Below, one piece after another: positions 7,150 through 16,500 of a DNA stretch of 49,791 nt. The stretch is from positions 1 through 49,791 of the forward strand of contig CANCYR010000021.1 in assembly GCA_947382355.1 (NCBI GenBank). Reading direction: 5' to 3'. Numbering within the stretch: the stretch's first letter is position 1; each line of letters begins with the position of its first letter. The position numbers and the translations under genes are program-made. The DNA is from an uncultured Lachnospiraceae bacterium (GTDB taxonomy: Bacteria > Bacillota > Clostridia > Lachnospirales > Lachnospiraceae). The notes under the pieces are model-generated. The model worked only from the letters and a program-made list of their open reading frames with translations, was not told the DNA's origin and did not search any database.

Positions 7150-8202
7150 ATGTACCGAGATAAAACAAAACCAGTTCAGATAGGAAATAAAAAAATCGGA
7201 GGAGGAAACCCCGTCCTGATTCAGTCCATGACCAACACCAAGACCGAAGACGTGGCGGCTACCGTGGAACAGATTCACAGGCTGGAAAAAGCAGGCTGCG
7301 AAATCATCCGCTGCACCGTGCCTACATTAGAGGCAGCAAAAGCAATTGGAGAAATCAAAAAGCAGATATCCATTCCCCTTGTGGCGGACATTCATTTCGA
7401 TTATAAAATGGCAATTGCCGCCATGGAAAACGGTGCGGATAAAATCCGTATCAATCCGGGCAATATCGGAGCTGCGGACCGGGTAAAGGCAGTGGTGGAC
7501 GTGGCAAAAGAAAGAAATATTCCCATCCGGGTAGGAGTCAACAGCGGCTCCCTTGAAAAAAACCTCATAGAAAAATACGGCAGGGTCACAGCAGAGGGAA
7601 TCGTGGAAAGCGCTCTGGATAAAGTAAAGATTATAGAGGATTTAGGATATGACAATCTGGTCATCAGCATTAAATCCTCCGATGTGCGCATGTGTGTAAA
7701 GGCACATGAGCTGCTTGTAAAAGAGACTGATTATCCCCTGCATGTAGGGATTACCGAGGCAGGCACCCTCTGGAGCGGCAATATTAAATCCTCCTTGGGA
7801 CTGGGTATGATTTTAGGACAGGGAATCGGCGATACCATCCGGGTGTCCCTGACAGGGGACCCGGTGGAAGAGGTAAAGACCGCCAAGCTGATTTTAAGGA
7901 CGCTGGGACTGCGAAAGGGCGGCATTGAAGTGGTATCCTGCCCTACCTGCGGACGGACACAGATTGATTTGATTTCCCTTGCAGGGAAGGTGGAAGAAAT
8001 GGTGGAGGACTATCCCCTTGACATAAAGGTGGCAGTTATGGGCTGCGTGGTAAACGGTCCGGGAGAGGCAAAGGAGGCAGACCTTGGAATTGCCGGAGGC
8101 ATCGGAGAAGGGCTGTTGATTAAAAAAGGGGAAATCATCAGAAAAGTGCCGGAGGAGAAGCTGCTTGATACATTAAAAGAAGAATTGGAGAATTGGAAGT
8201 AA
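7150..8202 (+). CDS. ispG: 4-hydroxy-3-methylbut-2-enyl diphosphate synthase
   Basis: This 350-residue 4Fe-4S enzyme of the MEP isoprenoid pathway reductively opens methylerythritol cyclodiphosphate to HMBPP. The TIM-barrel part begins with [18 protein letters not shown] and [11 protein letters not shown]. The C-terminal cluster-binding part shows SCPTCGRTQ (two Cys) and [16 protein letters not shown] (third Cys and Glu). The length is typical of the bacterial short form. AAGAAAGGAA precedes the ATG. It is four bases from polC, so the two are co-transcribed. In many clostridia dxr and rseP lie directly upstream; here that slot is occupied by mntP. dxs and ispA occur further along in this window. 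Confidence 0.96.
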   Translation: MYRDKTKPVQIGNKKIGGGNPVLIQSMTNTKTEDVAATVEQIHRLEKAGCEIIRCTVPTLEAAKAIGEIKKQISIPLVADIHFDYKMAIAAMENGADKIRINPGNIGAADRVKAVVDVAKERNIPIRVGVNSGSLEKNLIEKYGRVTAEGIVESALDKVKIIEDLGYDNLVISIKSSDVRMCVKAHELLVKETDYPLHVGITEAGTLWSGNIKSSLGLGMILGQGIGDTIRVSLTGDPVEEVKTAKLILRTLGLRKGGIEVVSCPTCGRTQIDLISLAGKVEEMVEDYPLDIKVAVMGCVVNGPGEAKEADLGIAGGIGEGLLIKKGEIIRKVPEEKLLDTLKEELENWK

Positions 8203-8206
8203 AGTC

Positions 8207-11200
8207 ATGACAAAAGCCTTTTTAGAAGTATTTCCCACCCTGAAGCTTCCTATGGAGCTAAAGGAACTGCTGGAAGAAGTGCAGGTGCTTCGCATTTCTT
8301 CCACAAAGCAGAGAGATTTTCTGCGCATTTACATAGAGAGCAGGCGGCTCATAGAAAAAGAAAAAATCGTAAGGACAGAGCAGGAAATCAAAAAACAGCT
8401 GTTTCCTGCTAATTATATTACCGTAAAAATCTATGAACGCTTCCTGCTGTCCGGTCAGTACACGCCAAAGAAGCTGTTTTTTGCCTATCGGGAAAGCATT
8501 CTTTTTGAGCTGAAGGAATATTCTCCGGTGCTCTATATGATGCTGAAAAAAGCAGACATACAGTTTCCGGAAGAAAATAAGGTTCTGCTGACCTTGGAGG
8601 ATACGGTTACTGCCAAAATGAAAGCAGAAGAGCTTCTTAATATTCTGGAAAAAATCTTCCACGAGCGCTGTGGCTTTCCCGTTCTGGTGCAGGCAGCTTA
8701 TGAGGAAAAGCAGAAAAAAGAACATGAAGAGGACGACATCAAAATAGCAAGGCAGGTTGCAGAAATTGTTTCCAGAGCGGAAAGCAGCCGCATGGAATCC
8801 CATATGGACAATGGCGAAAACGGGCAGGAGGAGAAAAAGCCGGGAGAGACAAAGCCACAGGAAGGCAGGAAAAAAGAAGCAGGCGCTTCAAAGGAAGGCT
8901 TCCCCGGAGGACAAAAGGAAAAGCGGGGCAGCTTTACAAAACGGATGCCCAAAAAAGACCCCAATCCGGACGTTATTTATGGCAAAGACTTTGAAGAAGA
9001 GGAAATCCTTACTATCGACCAGCTTATCGGCGAAATGGGAGAAGTGGCAATCCGGGGCAAAGTGCTGGCGGTGGACAAAAGGGAAATCCGCAATGAAAAG
9101 ACCATTATCATATTTCAGATTACGGATTTTACGGACACCATTACCGTTAAAATGTTTGCCCATAACGAACAGGTGCCGGAGCTTTTGGAGCATATTAAAA
9201 AAGGAGCCTTTTTCAAGCTGAAAGCAGTTGCCATGATAGATAAATTTGACAACGAGCTGACACTTGGCTCTGTGCAGGGAATCAAGAAAATTCCAGATTT
9301 CACCACCAGCAGAAGCGACCATAGCCCATTAAAAAGGGTAGAGCTTCACTGCCATACGAAGATGAGCGATATGGACGGCGTGTCTGATGCGGCGGCAATT
9401 GTAAAAAGAGCCTATAAATGGGGCCATCCGGCAATTGCTATTACGGACCACGGAGTTGCTCAGGCATTTCCGGAGGCGTTCCATGTGTGGCAGGATTTAT
9501 GGAAGGCGGAAAAGGCAAAGCGGAAGGAAGCGGGAGAGGAAAATCCCGACAGACAGGACTTTTTTAAGATTATATACGGTGTGGAAGCCTATCTGGTTGA
9601 TGACTTAAAGGAAATCGTCACCAATTCCAAAAACCAGTCCTTAGAAGAAAGCTATATAGTGTTTGACATTGAAACTACCGGATTTTCTCCTATCAAAAAC
9701 AATATTATTGAAATCGGAGCGGTAAAGGTGGCAGGCGGGGAAATCATTGACCGGTATTCCACCTTTGTAAACCCAAAGGAGCCCATTCCCTTTCAGATTG
9801 AAAAGCTGACAGGAATCAAGGATGAGGATGTGATGGAAGCCCCCGAAATTACAAAAGTGCTGCCGGAATTTTTAGAATTTGCCAGAGATTCCGTTTTAGT
9901 GGCGCATAATGCCAATTTTGATATGAGCTTTATTTTGGAAAATGCCAAAAGGCAGCAGATTGACACGGATTTTACCTATGTGGATACGGTAGGCATTTCC
10001 AGAATGATTTTAAAGAACCAGGCAAAGCACACGCTGGATGCAGTGGCAAAAACACTGGGCATTTCTCTGGAAAACCACCACAGGGCTGTGGATGATGCGG
10101 CGGCAACCGCCGAAATATTTGTAAAGTTCATTAGAATGCTGAAAGAGGAAGGAGCGGACACCTTAGACAAGGTGAACAGCATGGGCGCAGCCAGCGTGGA
10201 AAGCATTAAAAGGCTGCCTTCCTATCATGCCATTATTCTGGCAAAAAACGATGTGGGAAGAGTGAATATGTACAGGCTGATTTCCGAATCCCATTTAACC
10301 TATTACAATAAACGCCCCAGGATTCCCAAAAGCCGCATTCTGGAAAATCGGGAAGGACTTATATTAGGAAGCGCCTGCGAGGCTGGAGAGCTTTACCGGG
10401 CGCTGTTAGAAGGAAAAAGCAATGAGGATATTGCCAGAATCGTTAAGTTTTACGATTATCTGGAAATACAGCCCACCGGAAACAATGCTTTTATGATTGC
10501 TTCCGAGAAAACAGACATTCACTCCATAGAAGAGATTCAGGATATAAACAAACAAATCTGTAAGCTGGGTGAGCAGTTCAACAAGCCGGTCTGCGCCACC
10601 TGCGACGTGCATTTTTTAGACCCGGAGGACGAGGTGTACCGGAGAATCATCATGACGGGAAAGGGCTTTAAGGATGCGGACGATCAGGCTCCCCTGTATC
10701 TTCGCACAACGGAGGAAATGTTAGAAGAATTTGCCTATCTTGGAAGCGATAAGGCAAAGGAAGTGGTCATTACAAACACAAACCGGATTGCAGAGCAGAT
10801 TGAATCCATAGACCCGGTGCGCCCGGATAAGTGCCCGCCGGTCATTGAGGACAGCGATAAGACCCTTACGGATATCTGCTATAACAAGGCAAGGGAAATG
10901 TATGGGCAAAATCTTCCGGAAATCGTGGAGGCACGGCTTGAAAAGGAACTGAATTCTATTATCAAAAACGGATTTGCAGTGATGTATATCATTGCCCAGA
11001 AGCTTGTGTGGAAATCGGTGGAGGACGGTTATCTGGTAGGTTCCCGCGGTTCCGTAGGCTCCTCCTTTGTGGCAACCATGTCCGGTATTACAGAAGTAAA
11101 TCCCTTAAGCCCCCATTATTATTGTCCCAAATGCCATTACAGCGATTTTACTTCCGATGAAGTAAGGGCTTATGCAGGAAGAGCAGGTTGTGATATGCCC

Positions 11201-12730
11201 GATAAGAACTGTCCGGAATGCGGGGAGCCTTTAAAGAAAGACGGCTTTGATATTCCTTTTGAAACGTTTTTAGGCTTCAAAGGGGATAAGGAGCCGGATA
11301 TCGATTTGAATTTCTCCGGTGAATACCAAAGTAAGGCACATAAATATACAGAAGTCATCTTTGGCGCCGGACAGACCTTCCGGGCAGGGACTATTGGCAC
11401 TCTGGCGGACAAGACCGCCTTTGGCTATGTGAAAAACTACTACGAGGAAAGGGGACAGAGAAAGCGGACCTGTGAAATCAACCGGATTGTGGAAGGCTGC
11501 ACCGGTATCAGACGTTCCACCGGACAGCATCCGGGAGGAATCATCGTGCTTCCTTTAGGACAGGATATCAATTCCTTTACGCCTATCCAGCATCCGGCAA
11601 ATGATATGACAACGGATATCGTAACCACTCATTTTGACTATCACTCCATCGACCATAACCTGCTGAAGCTGGACATACTGGGACATGATGATCCTACCAT
11701 GATTCGTATGTTAGAGGACCTGACGGGAATAGATGCGGTTAAGATTCCGCTGGACGACCAAAAGGTCATGTCCCTGTTTCGCAGTACGGAGGCACTTGGC
11801 ATCACACCGGATCAGATTGGAGGGTGTCCGTTAGGCGCTCTTGGCATACCGGAGTTTGGAACAGATTTCGTTATCCAGATGTTAATTGATACAAAGCCTT
11901 CCTCTTTTTCCGATTTAGTCCGGATTTCCGGCCTGTCCCACGGAACGGACGTATGGCTTGGCAATGCCCAGACCCTGATAGAAGAAGGCAAAGCAACTAT
12001 TTCCACGGCAATCTGCACCCGTGACGATATTATGACATATCTTATCAATACCGGTGTGGAAGAAGCACTTTCCTTTACCATAATGGAAAGCGTCAGAAAG
12101 GGAAAAGGATTAAAGCCTGAATGGGAGGAGGCAATGACGGCGGCAGGAGTGCCGGACTGGTATATCTGGTCCTGTAAAAAAATCAAATATATGTTCCCCA
12201 AGGCACATGCGGCAGCTTACGTTATGATGGCATGGCGGATTGCCTATTGCAAGGTGAATTATCCCCTTGCCTACTATGGAGCTTATTTCAGCATCCGCGC
12301 CTCGGCATTTTCCTATGAAATCATGTGCCAGGGGCAGAGACATCTGGAAAATACCATGGCGGAATATGAAAGCAGGAAAGACGCCTTATCCAAAAAAGAG
12401 CAGGATACCTATAAGGATATGAAAATCGTGCAGGAAATGTATGCAAGAGGTTTTGAATTCCTTCCGGTTGACATTTTCAAATCCAATTCCAGACTGTTTC
12501 AGATTGTGGACGGAAAGCTTCTTCCGTCTTTAAACAGCATTGACGGTCTGGGGGAAAAGGCGGCAGAGGCTATTATGGAGGCGTCCAAGGACGGCCCTTA
12601 TTTATCCAAGGATGATTTCAGGCAGAGGACTAAGGTGTCAAAGACAGTCATTGAGCTTATGGACCGGCTGAATCTGCTTGGAGACCTGCCGGAATCCAAC
12701 CAGATCAGCCTGTTTGATTTTGTGTCCTAG
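8207..12730 (+). CDS. polC: DNA polymerase III alpha subunit, PolC type
   Basis: This 1507-residue replicative polymerase of Gram-positive bacteria carries a built-in proofreading exonuclease. Domains in order: N-terminal domain, a Lys/Glu-rich linker (~190-245), an OB fold (~270-370), a PHP domain starting at HCHTKMSDMDG (His381), an inserted DnaQ-type exonuclease from FDIETTGFS (Asp487) to HHRAVDDAAATAEIF, the rest of PHP, then the polymerase core with GSRGSVGSSF, a zinc module (CPKC...CPEC), EPDIDLNFSGE, and the late FPKAHAAAYVMMAWR. The order is that of intact PolC. Start ATG 8207 lies four bases after the ispG stop. A MITE-like element begins eight bases after the stop. Confidence 0.97.
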   Translation: MTKAFLEVFPTLKLPMELKELLEEVQVLRISSTKQRDFLRIYIESRRLIEKEKIVRTEQEIKKQLFPANYITVKIYERFLLSGQYTPKKLFFAYRESILFELKEYSPVLYMMLKKADIQFPEENKVLLTLEDTVTAKMKAEELLNILEKIFHERCGFPVLVQAAYEEKQKKEHEEDDIKIARQVAEIVSRAESSRMESHMDNGENGQEEKKPGETKPQEGRKKEAGASKEGFPGGQKEKRGSFTKRMPKKDPNPDVIYGKDFEEEEILTIDQLIGEMGEVAIRGKVLAVDKREIRNEKTIIIFQITDFTDTITVKMFAHNEQVPELLEHIKKGAFFKLKAVAMIDKFDNELTLGSVQGIKKIPDFTTSRSDHSPLKRVELHCHTKMSDMDGVSDAAAIVKRAYKWGHPAIAITDHGVAQAFPEAFHVWQDLWKAEKAKRKEAGEENPDRQDFFKIIYGVEAYLVDDLKEIVTNSKNQSLEESYIVFDIETTGFSPIKNNIIEIGAVKVAGGEIIDRYSTFVNPKEPIPFQIEKLTGIKDEDVMEAPEITKVLPEFLEFARDSVLVAHNANFDMSFILENAKRQQIDTDFTYVDTVGISRMILKNQAKHTLDAVAKTLGISLENHHRAVDDAAATAEIFVKFIRMLKEEGADTLDKVNSMGAASVESIKRLPSYHAIILAKNDVGRVNMYRLISESHLTYYNKRPRIPKSRILENREGLILGSACEAGELYRALLEGKSNEDIARIVKFYDYLEIQPTGNNAFMIASEKTDIHSIEEIQDINKQICKLGEQFNKPVCATCDVHFLDPEDEVYRRIIMTGKGFKDADDQAPLYLRTTEEMLEEFAYLGSDKAKEVVITNTNRIAEQIESIDPVRPDKCPPVIEDSDKTLTDICYNKAREMYGQNLPEIVEARLEKELNSIIKNGFAVMYIIAQKLVWKSVEDGYLVGSRGSVGSSFVATMSGITEVNPLSPHYYCPKCHYSDFTSDEVRAYAGRAGCDMPDKNCPECGEPLKKDGFDIPFETFLGFKGDKEPDIDLNFSGEYQSKAHKYTEVIFGAGQTFRAGTIGTLADKTAFGYVKNYYEERGQRKRTCEINRIVEGCTGIRRSTGQHPGGIIVLPLGQDINSFTPIQHPANDMTTDIVTTHFDYHSIDHNLLKLDILGHDDPTMIRMLEDLTGIDAVKIPLDDQKVMSLFRSTEALGITPDQIGGCPLGALGIPEFGTDFVIQMLIDTKPSSFSDLVRISGLSHGTDVWLGNAQTLIEEGKATISTAICTRDDIMTYLINTGVEEALSFTIMESVRKGKGLKPEWEEAMTAAGVPDWYIWSCKKIKYMFPKAHAAAYVMMAWRIAYCKVNYPLAYYGAYFSIRASAFSYEIMCQGQRHLENTMAEYESRKDALSKKEQDTYKDMKIVQEMYARGFEFLPVDIFKSNSRLFQIVDGKLLPSLNSIDGLGEKAAEAIMEASKDGPYLSKDDFRQRTKVSKTVIELMDRLNLLGDLPESNQISLFDFVS

Positions 12731-12737
12731 GGGAAAA

Positions 12738-12959
12738 TGTAACAGTTCAGCCAGCAGTCCCCCCACAGGAATCGGGGCGGAGAGTAGACAGAACATGATT
12801 TCTAAAGGAGTCCTTATAAAATCGCCAGCGCTTAGCGAGGTATTTTCGAGCTTAGCACTGCTGCGTTTTTATCAGAGCGGGAGCGTGACGACGTAGAAAC
12901 ATGTTCTGTCTACTCTCCGCCCCGATTCCTGTGGGGGGACTGCTGGCTGAACTGTTACA
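12738..12959. mobile_element. 222-bp MITE-like element with 60-bp perfect terminal inverted repeats
   Basis: Bases 12738-12797 and 12900-12959 are exact reverse complements (60 bp, starting TGTAACAGTTCAGCC and ending GGCTGAACTGTTACA). The element is flanked on both sides by GGAAAA (12732-12737 and 12960-12965), consistent with a 6-bp target duplication. The ~100-bp centre has two GCTTAGC direct repeats and no transposase. A diverged relative of one arm lies at 1294-1335. This looks like a non-autonomous element; in RNA it would form a very long hairpin that could affect the polC 3' end. Confidence 0.75.
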
Positions 12960-13048
12960 GGAAAATGGCTGGATTTGACGAAATATATGTCTTTTTTTAT
13001 GATTAAGAAAACATTAAGAAATGGATTGCTGTTTTTTATAAAAAGTTC

Positions 13049-13077
13049 TTGTAAATCACAAGGGGACGGGATAAAAT
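13049..13077 (+). promoter_or_regulatory. promoter for fibronectin-type protein
   Basis: The -35 TTGTAA (13049-13054), a 17-nt spacer and the -10 TAAAAT (13072-13077) lie 53 bases before the ATG at 13131. GGGGGAAAA precedes the start codon. Confidence 0.6.
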
Positions 13078-13130
13078 AAAAGTAGCAGATAATCAGTCTG
13101 ACTAAAATTACATAATAAGGGGGAAAATGA

Positions 13131-14372
13131 ATGAAGAAGAACAGCATTTTCAACAAAATGCTTCCACTCTTTGGAGTGCTTTTGTCCTGTGTATTGATGA
13201 TGTGCCTCAGAATGGATGCATCAGCAGCTAACACACAGCCGACAAATCTGAAGCAGACAGCAGCAGCAGCAACTAAGGTAAGTATCAGCTGGACAGCTCC
13301 ATCCACTCAGGCAGGCAACAGCTATAACCGGATTCTTGTACAATGCTCTAAGGATAACAAGAACTGGGTAGACAAAGGATATGTAGCTTCTAATGTTACA
13401 AGTGCAACATTAATTGGAATTGAAAGAGGAACCAGCTGGTATGTGCGTATCAAAGCAGTCAGCTACAATGACGCCACCAAGAAAATTCTTGTAGACGGTG
13501 CATGGTCTGATGTAATTGAAGTGGCAACCATTCCATACAGCGTAGGCGGTATTACCCAGACGGCAGCTTCCAAGACCAGCGTTAGATTTACATGGCCGGA
13601 AGCAAAAGGTGCAAACTGCTATGATGTTTATGTAGGCTCTTCTTACGAAAATGCAAAGTTTGTTGTTCGTATGACTGGAAGAGACTTAACCGTGAAGGGC
13701 AGAAAACAGGGCTATGGATATTATGTAAAGGTAGTGCCCATTAAGGTAACTGCCAACAATGCCTTTTCAGCAGTGGGCATGGAGACATGGGGAACAGTGA
13801 AGACCACCCCGAAAACAGTAACGGTTTCCAAAGACAGCGCATGGGAAAGAGGAAGCAAATCCATTGATTTTACATGGACATCCTCCAATAAAAAGGTAGA
13901 CGGCTATCAGGTTAAGATTTATGACAGCAAGAGCAAGGTAAAGGCTACCGTCAATACAAAGAAAACAAGCTATACATTTAATAAGGCAAAGAGTAACCAG
14001 TATTACAAAATCAAAGTTCGTCCATATATCAATGTAAATAACAAAAAGAAATATGGAGCATGGTCTGCAACAGGAGTTTCCTTAATTGCACCGCAGATTA
14101 CCGGAGTTTCTCAGGAAGATGGTAAGGCAACAGTTACCTGGACAGCAGTAAAGGGAGCAGGCACCTATGATATTTATGCAGGCACTTATCCGGATTTTGA
14201 AAGCATGAGCAGAATCGGAACTTCAAACTCCACAACCTTTGTGACAAACGTTGTGAACAATAATGCAGCAGTTGCATCCAATAAGAGAGTATATTTCTGC
14301 GTTCGTGCAAAGAAGACCGTAAAAGGTAAAAATTATTCATCATTGCCAAGTGATGCTGGATGCAGCAACTAA
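13131..14372 (+). CDS. secreted fibronectin type III repeat protein
   Basis: This 413-residue exported protein of unknown role has an N-terminal signal peptide: KKNSIFNK, a hydrophobic core, and a probable cleavage after DASAA near residue 33. The mature part is composed of about four fibronectin type III-like modules of ~90-100 residues. Each has VSISW/VRFTW/DFTWT/ATVTW-type first strands and a YYVRI/YYVKV/YYKIKV/YFCVRA late strand. There is no sortase motif or membrane anchor, so it is released or bound non-covalently. It stands alone between its own promoter and terminator. It shares the Fn3 style with the C-terminus of the C1 protease at 45411-47693. Confidence 0.8.
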   Translation: MKKNSIFNKMLPLFGVLLSCVLMMCLRMDASAANTQPTNLKQTAAAATKVSISWTAPSTQAGNSYNRILVQCSKDNKNWVDKGYVASNVTSATLIGIERGTSWYVRIKAVSYNDATKKILVDGAWSDVIEVATIPYSVGGITQTAASKTSVRFTWPEAKGANCYDVYVGSSYENAKFVVRMTGRDLTVKGRKQGYGYYVKVVPIKVTANNAFSAVGMETWGTVKTTPKTVTVSKDSAWERGSKSIDFTWTSSNKKVDGYQVKIYDSKSKVKATVNTKKTSYTFNKAKSNQYYKIKVRPYINVNNKKKYGAWSATGVSLIAPQITGVSQEDGKATVTWTAVKGAGTYDIYAGTYPDFESMSRIGTSNSTTFVTNVVNNNAAVASNKRVYFCVRAKKTVKGKNYSSLPSDAGCSN

Positions 14373-14397
14373 TGGCTATGAAATGAAAGTAAAAGTG

Positions 14398-14432
14398 AGA
14401 GACTGTTTAAAAAGCAGTCTCTTATTTTTTAT
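14398..14432 (+). terminator. intrinsic terminator after Fn3 protein
   Basis: The stem AGAGACTG/CAGTCTCT (14398-14405 with 14415-14422) is followed by TATTTTTTATT. Confidence 0.88.
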
Positions 14433-14499
14433 TGGTGTATTGTTATGCCGGATGTTTCAAAATAAGCAATTGTATAAATAGATTTATTTACACAAAAAT

Positions 14500-14526
14500 G
14501 GGGCAGTTTCGGGAAAAAACTGCCCC
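14500..14526. terminator. second hairpin, better as minus-strand terminator
   Basis: GGGGCAGTTT (14500-14509) pairs perfectly with AAACTGCCCC (14517-14526). On the minus strand it is followed by ATTTTTGTG, and on the plus strand by only TTATT. No minus-strand gene ends here, so it may be a bidirectional backstop. Confidence 0.5.
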
Positions 14527-14684
14527 TTATTGTAAGGGAAAATTGCATAAAGAGTTCGCAACAACGTATAAAATAAATTTGGGAAACGTGATGTGGAATG
14601 TTCCTTTCCACAACTATATAATATCACATTTTTTGAAGAAGTCCAGCATTTTTTTACATTTTTTTTATTTTCCCATCGGTAAAA

Positions 14685-14693
14685 TTCGACAAA
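14685..14693 (-). promoter_or_regulatory. perfect Spo0A-box sequence upstream of spoIIIA
   Basis: The minus strand reads TTTGTCGAA, an exact match to the 0A-box consensus TTTGTCRAA. It lies 115 bases before the spoIIIAA start, in non-coding DNA. A 9-mer like this can also occur by chance in a window this size. Confidence 0.4.
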
Positions 14694-14747
14694 TTACGGG
14701 CAGAAAGCCAGAAATCCATAGGAAATACGGCATTAGGAAAATAATAG

Positions 14748-14775
14748 TCATAAGTTGTACAAGTCTTCATATATT
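14748..14775 (+). promoter_or_regulatory. candidate sigma-E promoter for spoIIIA
   Basis: TCATAAG (14748-14754) and CATATATT (14768-14775), separated by 13 nt, resemble the sigma-E consensus (KMATATT, 14-15 nt, CATACAMT). They lie 24 bases before the ATG at 14800. spoIIIA is a sigma-E operon in known spore formers. The match is partial. Confidence 0.4.
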
Positions 14776-14799
14776 GAGATAAGAGGAAAGGACAAGGTG

Positions 14800-15759
14800 A
14801 TGAATATGGAAGAAACATTATTGCAGCTGTTTCCTATGCCCATACGAAAGCTCTTTGAACAAGCTTCAGGAAGGATAAGAGATTTAAGGGAAATCCGGAT
14901 TCGTGTTGACCGCCCGGTTTTATTGTACATAAAAAAGGAAGAGTATTTTATTAACGGGCTTGGACAATTGATACAGGATGAGGATAAAGCGGTTTCTTTT
15001 ACCAAGGAGGAAATGGAAGAAATCATCAGCTATATATGCAAATATTCTCCCTATGCCTATAAAGAACAGCTGAAACAGGGATTTTTAACGGTGGCAGGCG
15101 GACACCGGATAGGAGTTGCGGGAGAAATCGTGGCAGAAGGAGAAAAGATACAATCCATAAAAAATATCCGGTTTCTAAATATCCGGATTTCACATGAGAT
15201 ATTAGGTGCTTGCAAGCCGGTTCTGCCCTTTTTGTATCAAAAAGGAGAGCCTTATCTGGTAAGAGGCGTCTACAATACTATGATTATTTCACCGCCGGGG
15301 CTTGGAAAGACCACGCTGTTAAGGGATTTAATACGTGAAATTTCCGATGGGAACCAATGGTCTAGGGGACAGACCGTGGGGGTAGTGGATGAAAGGAGCG
15401 AAATCGCAGGGAGCTTTTTGGGAAAGCCCCAGAATACAATCGGCATGAGGACTGATGTAATGGACCGCTGCCCAAAGGTGCACGGCATGATGATGCTGAT
15501 TCGTTCCATGGCTCCTAAGGTTCTGGCAATTGACGAGCTTGGCACCATAGAGGATGTAAAGGCTTTGAAAAAGGTGATACATTGCGGCTGTCAGGTACTG
15601 GTGACGATTCACGGAGACAGTTTGGAAGAAGTATATCAAAAGGCATTTTTAAGGGAGCTTCTTTCGGAAGGCTGCTTTCAGAGATTTGTTGTTTTAAAAA
15701 AAGCAGGAGATAAGGAGCATACCATTCAAATTTATGATGAAAAGGGGCGGTCATGGTGA
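14800..15759 (+). CDS. spoIIIAA: stage III sporulation protein AA (ATPase)
   Basis: This 319-residue secretion-type ATPase would energise the SpoIIIA-SpoIIQ channel between mother cell and forespore. Walker A SPPGLGKTTLL lies near residues 163-173 and Walker B VLAIDELGT near 243, followed by HCGCQVLVTIHG. The start is set at ATG 14800, which has AAAGGA at 8 nt; an upstream TTG at 14755 has no such site. It is the first of eight spoIIIA genes in the canonical order and overlaps spoIIIAB by 7 bases. Confidence 0.95.
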   Translation: MNMEETLLQLFPMPIRKLFEQASGRIRDLREIRIRVDRPVLLYIKKEEYFINGLGQLIQDEDKAVSFTKEEMEEIISYICKYSPYAYKEQLKQGFLTVAGGHRIGVAGEIVAEGEKIQSIKNIRFLNIRISHEILGACKPVLPFLYQKGEPYLVRGVYNTMIISPPGLGKTTLLRDLIREISDGNQWSRGQTVGVVDERSEIAGSFLGKPQNTIGMRTDVMDRCPKVHGMMMLIRSMAPKVLAIDELGTIEDVKALKKVIHCGCQVLVTIHGDSLEEVYQKAFLRELLSEGCFQRFVVLKKAGDKEHTIQIYDEKGRSW

Positions 15760-16265
15760 AATATATAGGGTTCTTACTGCTTCTGACAGGCTGTACGGGA
15801 CTTGGCATGTCTTTTGCGGAAGATTACAGGGAGCGGATACGGGTGCTTTCCCAGATTGATAAAATGCTCTGTTTTTTAAGTGACCGGATTCTGACGGAAA
15901 AAGATTCGCTGCCGGAAGCGTTCTTTCACACCAGCAATAGATTTGAGGGAACATGGAAGCGGTTTTTAAAAGAAATGTATGAAGAAACAGAAAATCAGAA
16001 TGGAAAGACTTTAGAAGAAATCTGGAGAGAAAAAAGCAGCCATTTACAAAATCTCATGGAGGAAAGAGACTATATTTTTTTTCAGGATGCCATGAAGCAG
16101 ACAGGATTTAGTACGGAAACGGGACAGCTTGGCGCCTTTAAGGATTATCAGGCAAGAATACGGGAGCAGTTGAAGGAATTGACGGAACAGAAAAAAGAAA
16201 AATGCAAGCTGTACCAGAGCCTTGGAATTATGTGCGGGATTTTAATTATTGTAATACTTTGGTAA
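15753..16265 (+). CDS. spoIIIAB: stage III sporulation protein AB
   Basis: This 170-residue mother-cell membrane protein resembles GspF/T4SS inner-membrane platform proteins. It has an N-terminal hydrophobic span (YIGFLLLLTGCTGLGMSFA), a helical body with paired acidic and basic stretches, and a C-terminal span (SLGIMCGILIIVILW). AAAGGGGCGG precedes the start, which lies inside the end of spoIIIAA. It should link the SpoIIIAA ATPase to the channel. Confidence 0.92.
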   Translation: MVKYIGFLLLLTGCTGLGMSFAEDYRERIRVLSQIDKMLCFLSDRILTEKDSLPEAFFHTSNRFEGTWKRFLKEMYEETENQNGKTLEEIWREKSSHLQNLMEERDYIFFQDAMKQTGFSTETGQLGAFKDYQARIREQLKELTEQKKEKCKLYQSLGIMCGILIIVILW

Positions 16266-16295
16266 AAACCATACGGAATGGAATAAGGGGATAGA

Positions 16296-16490
16296 ATGAG
16301 CATAGGAATTATTTTTAAAATTGCTGCGGTAGGCATCTTAGTTACCATATTGGGACAGGTACTCAAACATAGCGGAAGGGAAGAGCACGCCTTTTTACTG
16401 GGGTTAGCCGGACTGGTTATCGTTATGTCATGGGTGGTCCCTTATATTTACGAATTGTTTGAGACTATTCAGACCTTGTTCAGTCTTTAG
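16296..16490 (+). CDS. spoIIIAC: stage III sporulation protein AC
   Basis: This 64-residue protein has two membrane spans (about residues 2-22 and 32-58), the normal length for SpoIIIAC. The first helix reads IIFKIAAVGILVTILGQVLK, a highly typical sequence for the family. AAGGGGAT precedes the ATG. It is a small membrane component of the feeding-tube channel. Confidence 0.93.
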   Translation: MSIGIIFKIAAVGILVTILGQVLKHSGREEHAFLLGLAGLVIVMSWVVPYIYELFETIQTLFSL

Positions 16491-16500
16491 GGAGGAAAAT

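Noticed and set aside
12678-12896. 72-codon ORF from the end of polC into the inverted-repeat element
   Set aside because: It begins inside polC and reads into the MITE arm; no ribosome site or family match.
12974-12982. TTTGACGAA, a near Spo0A box upstream of the Fn3 gene
   Set aside because: It fits only the looser TGNCGAA consensus, which is expected by chance many times in 50 kb.
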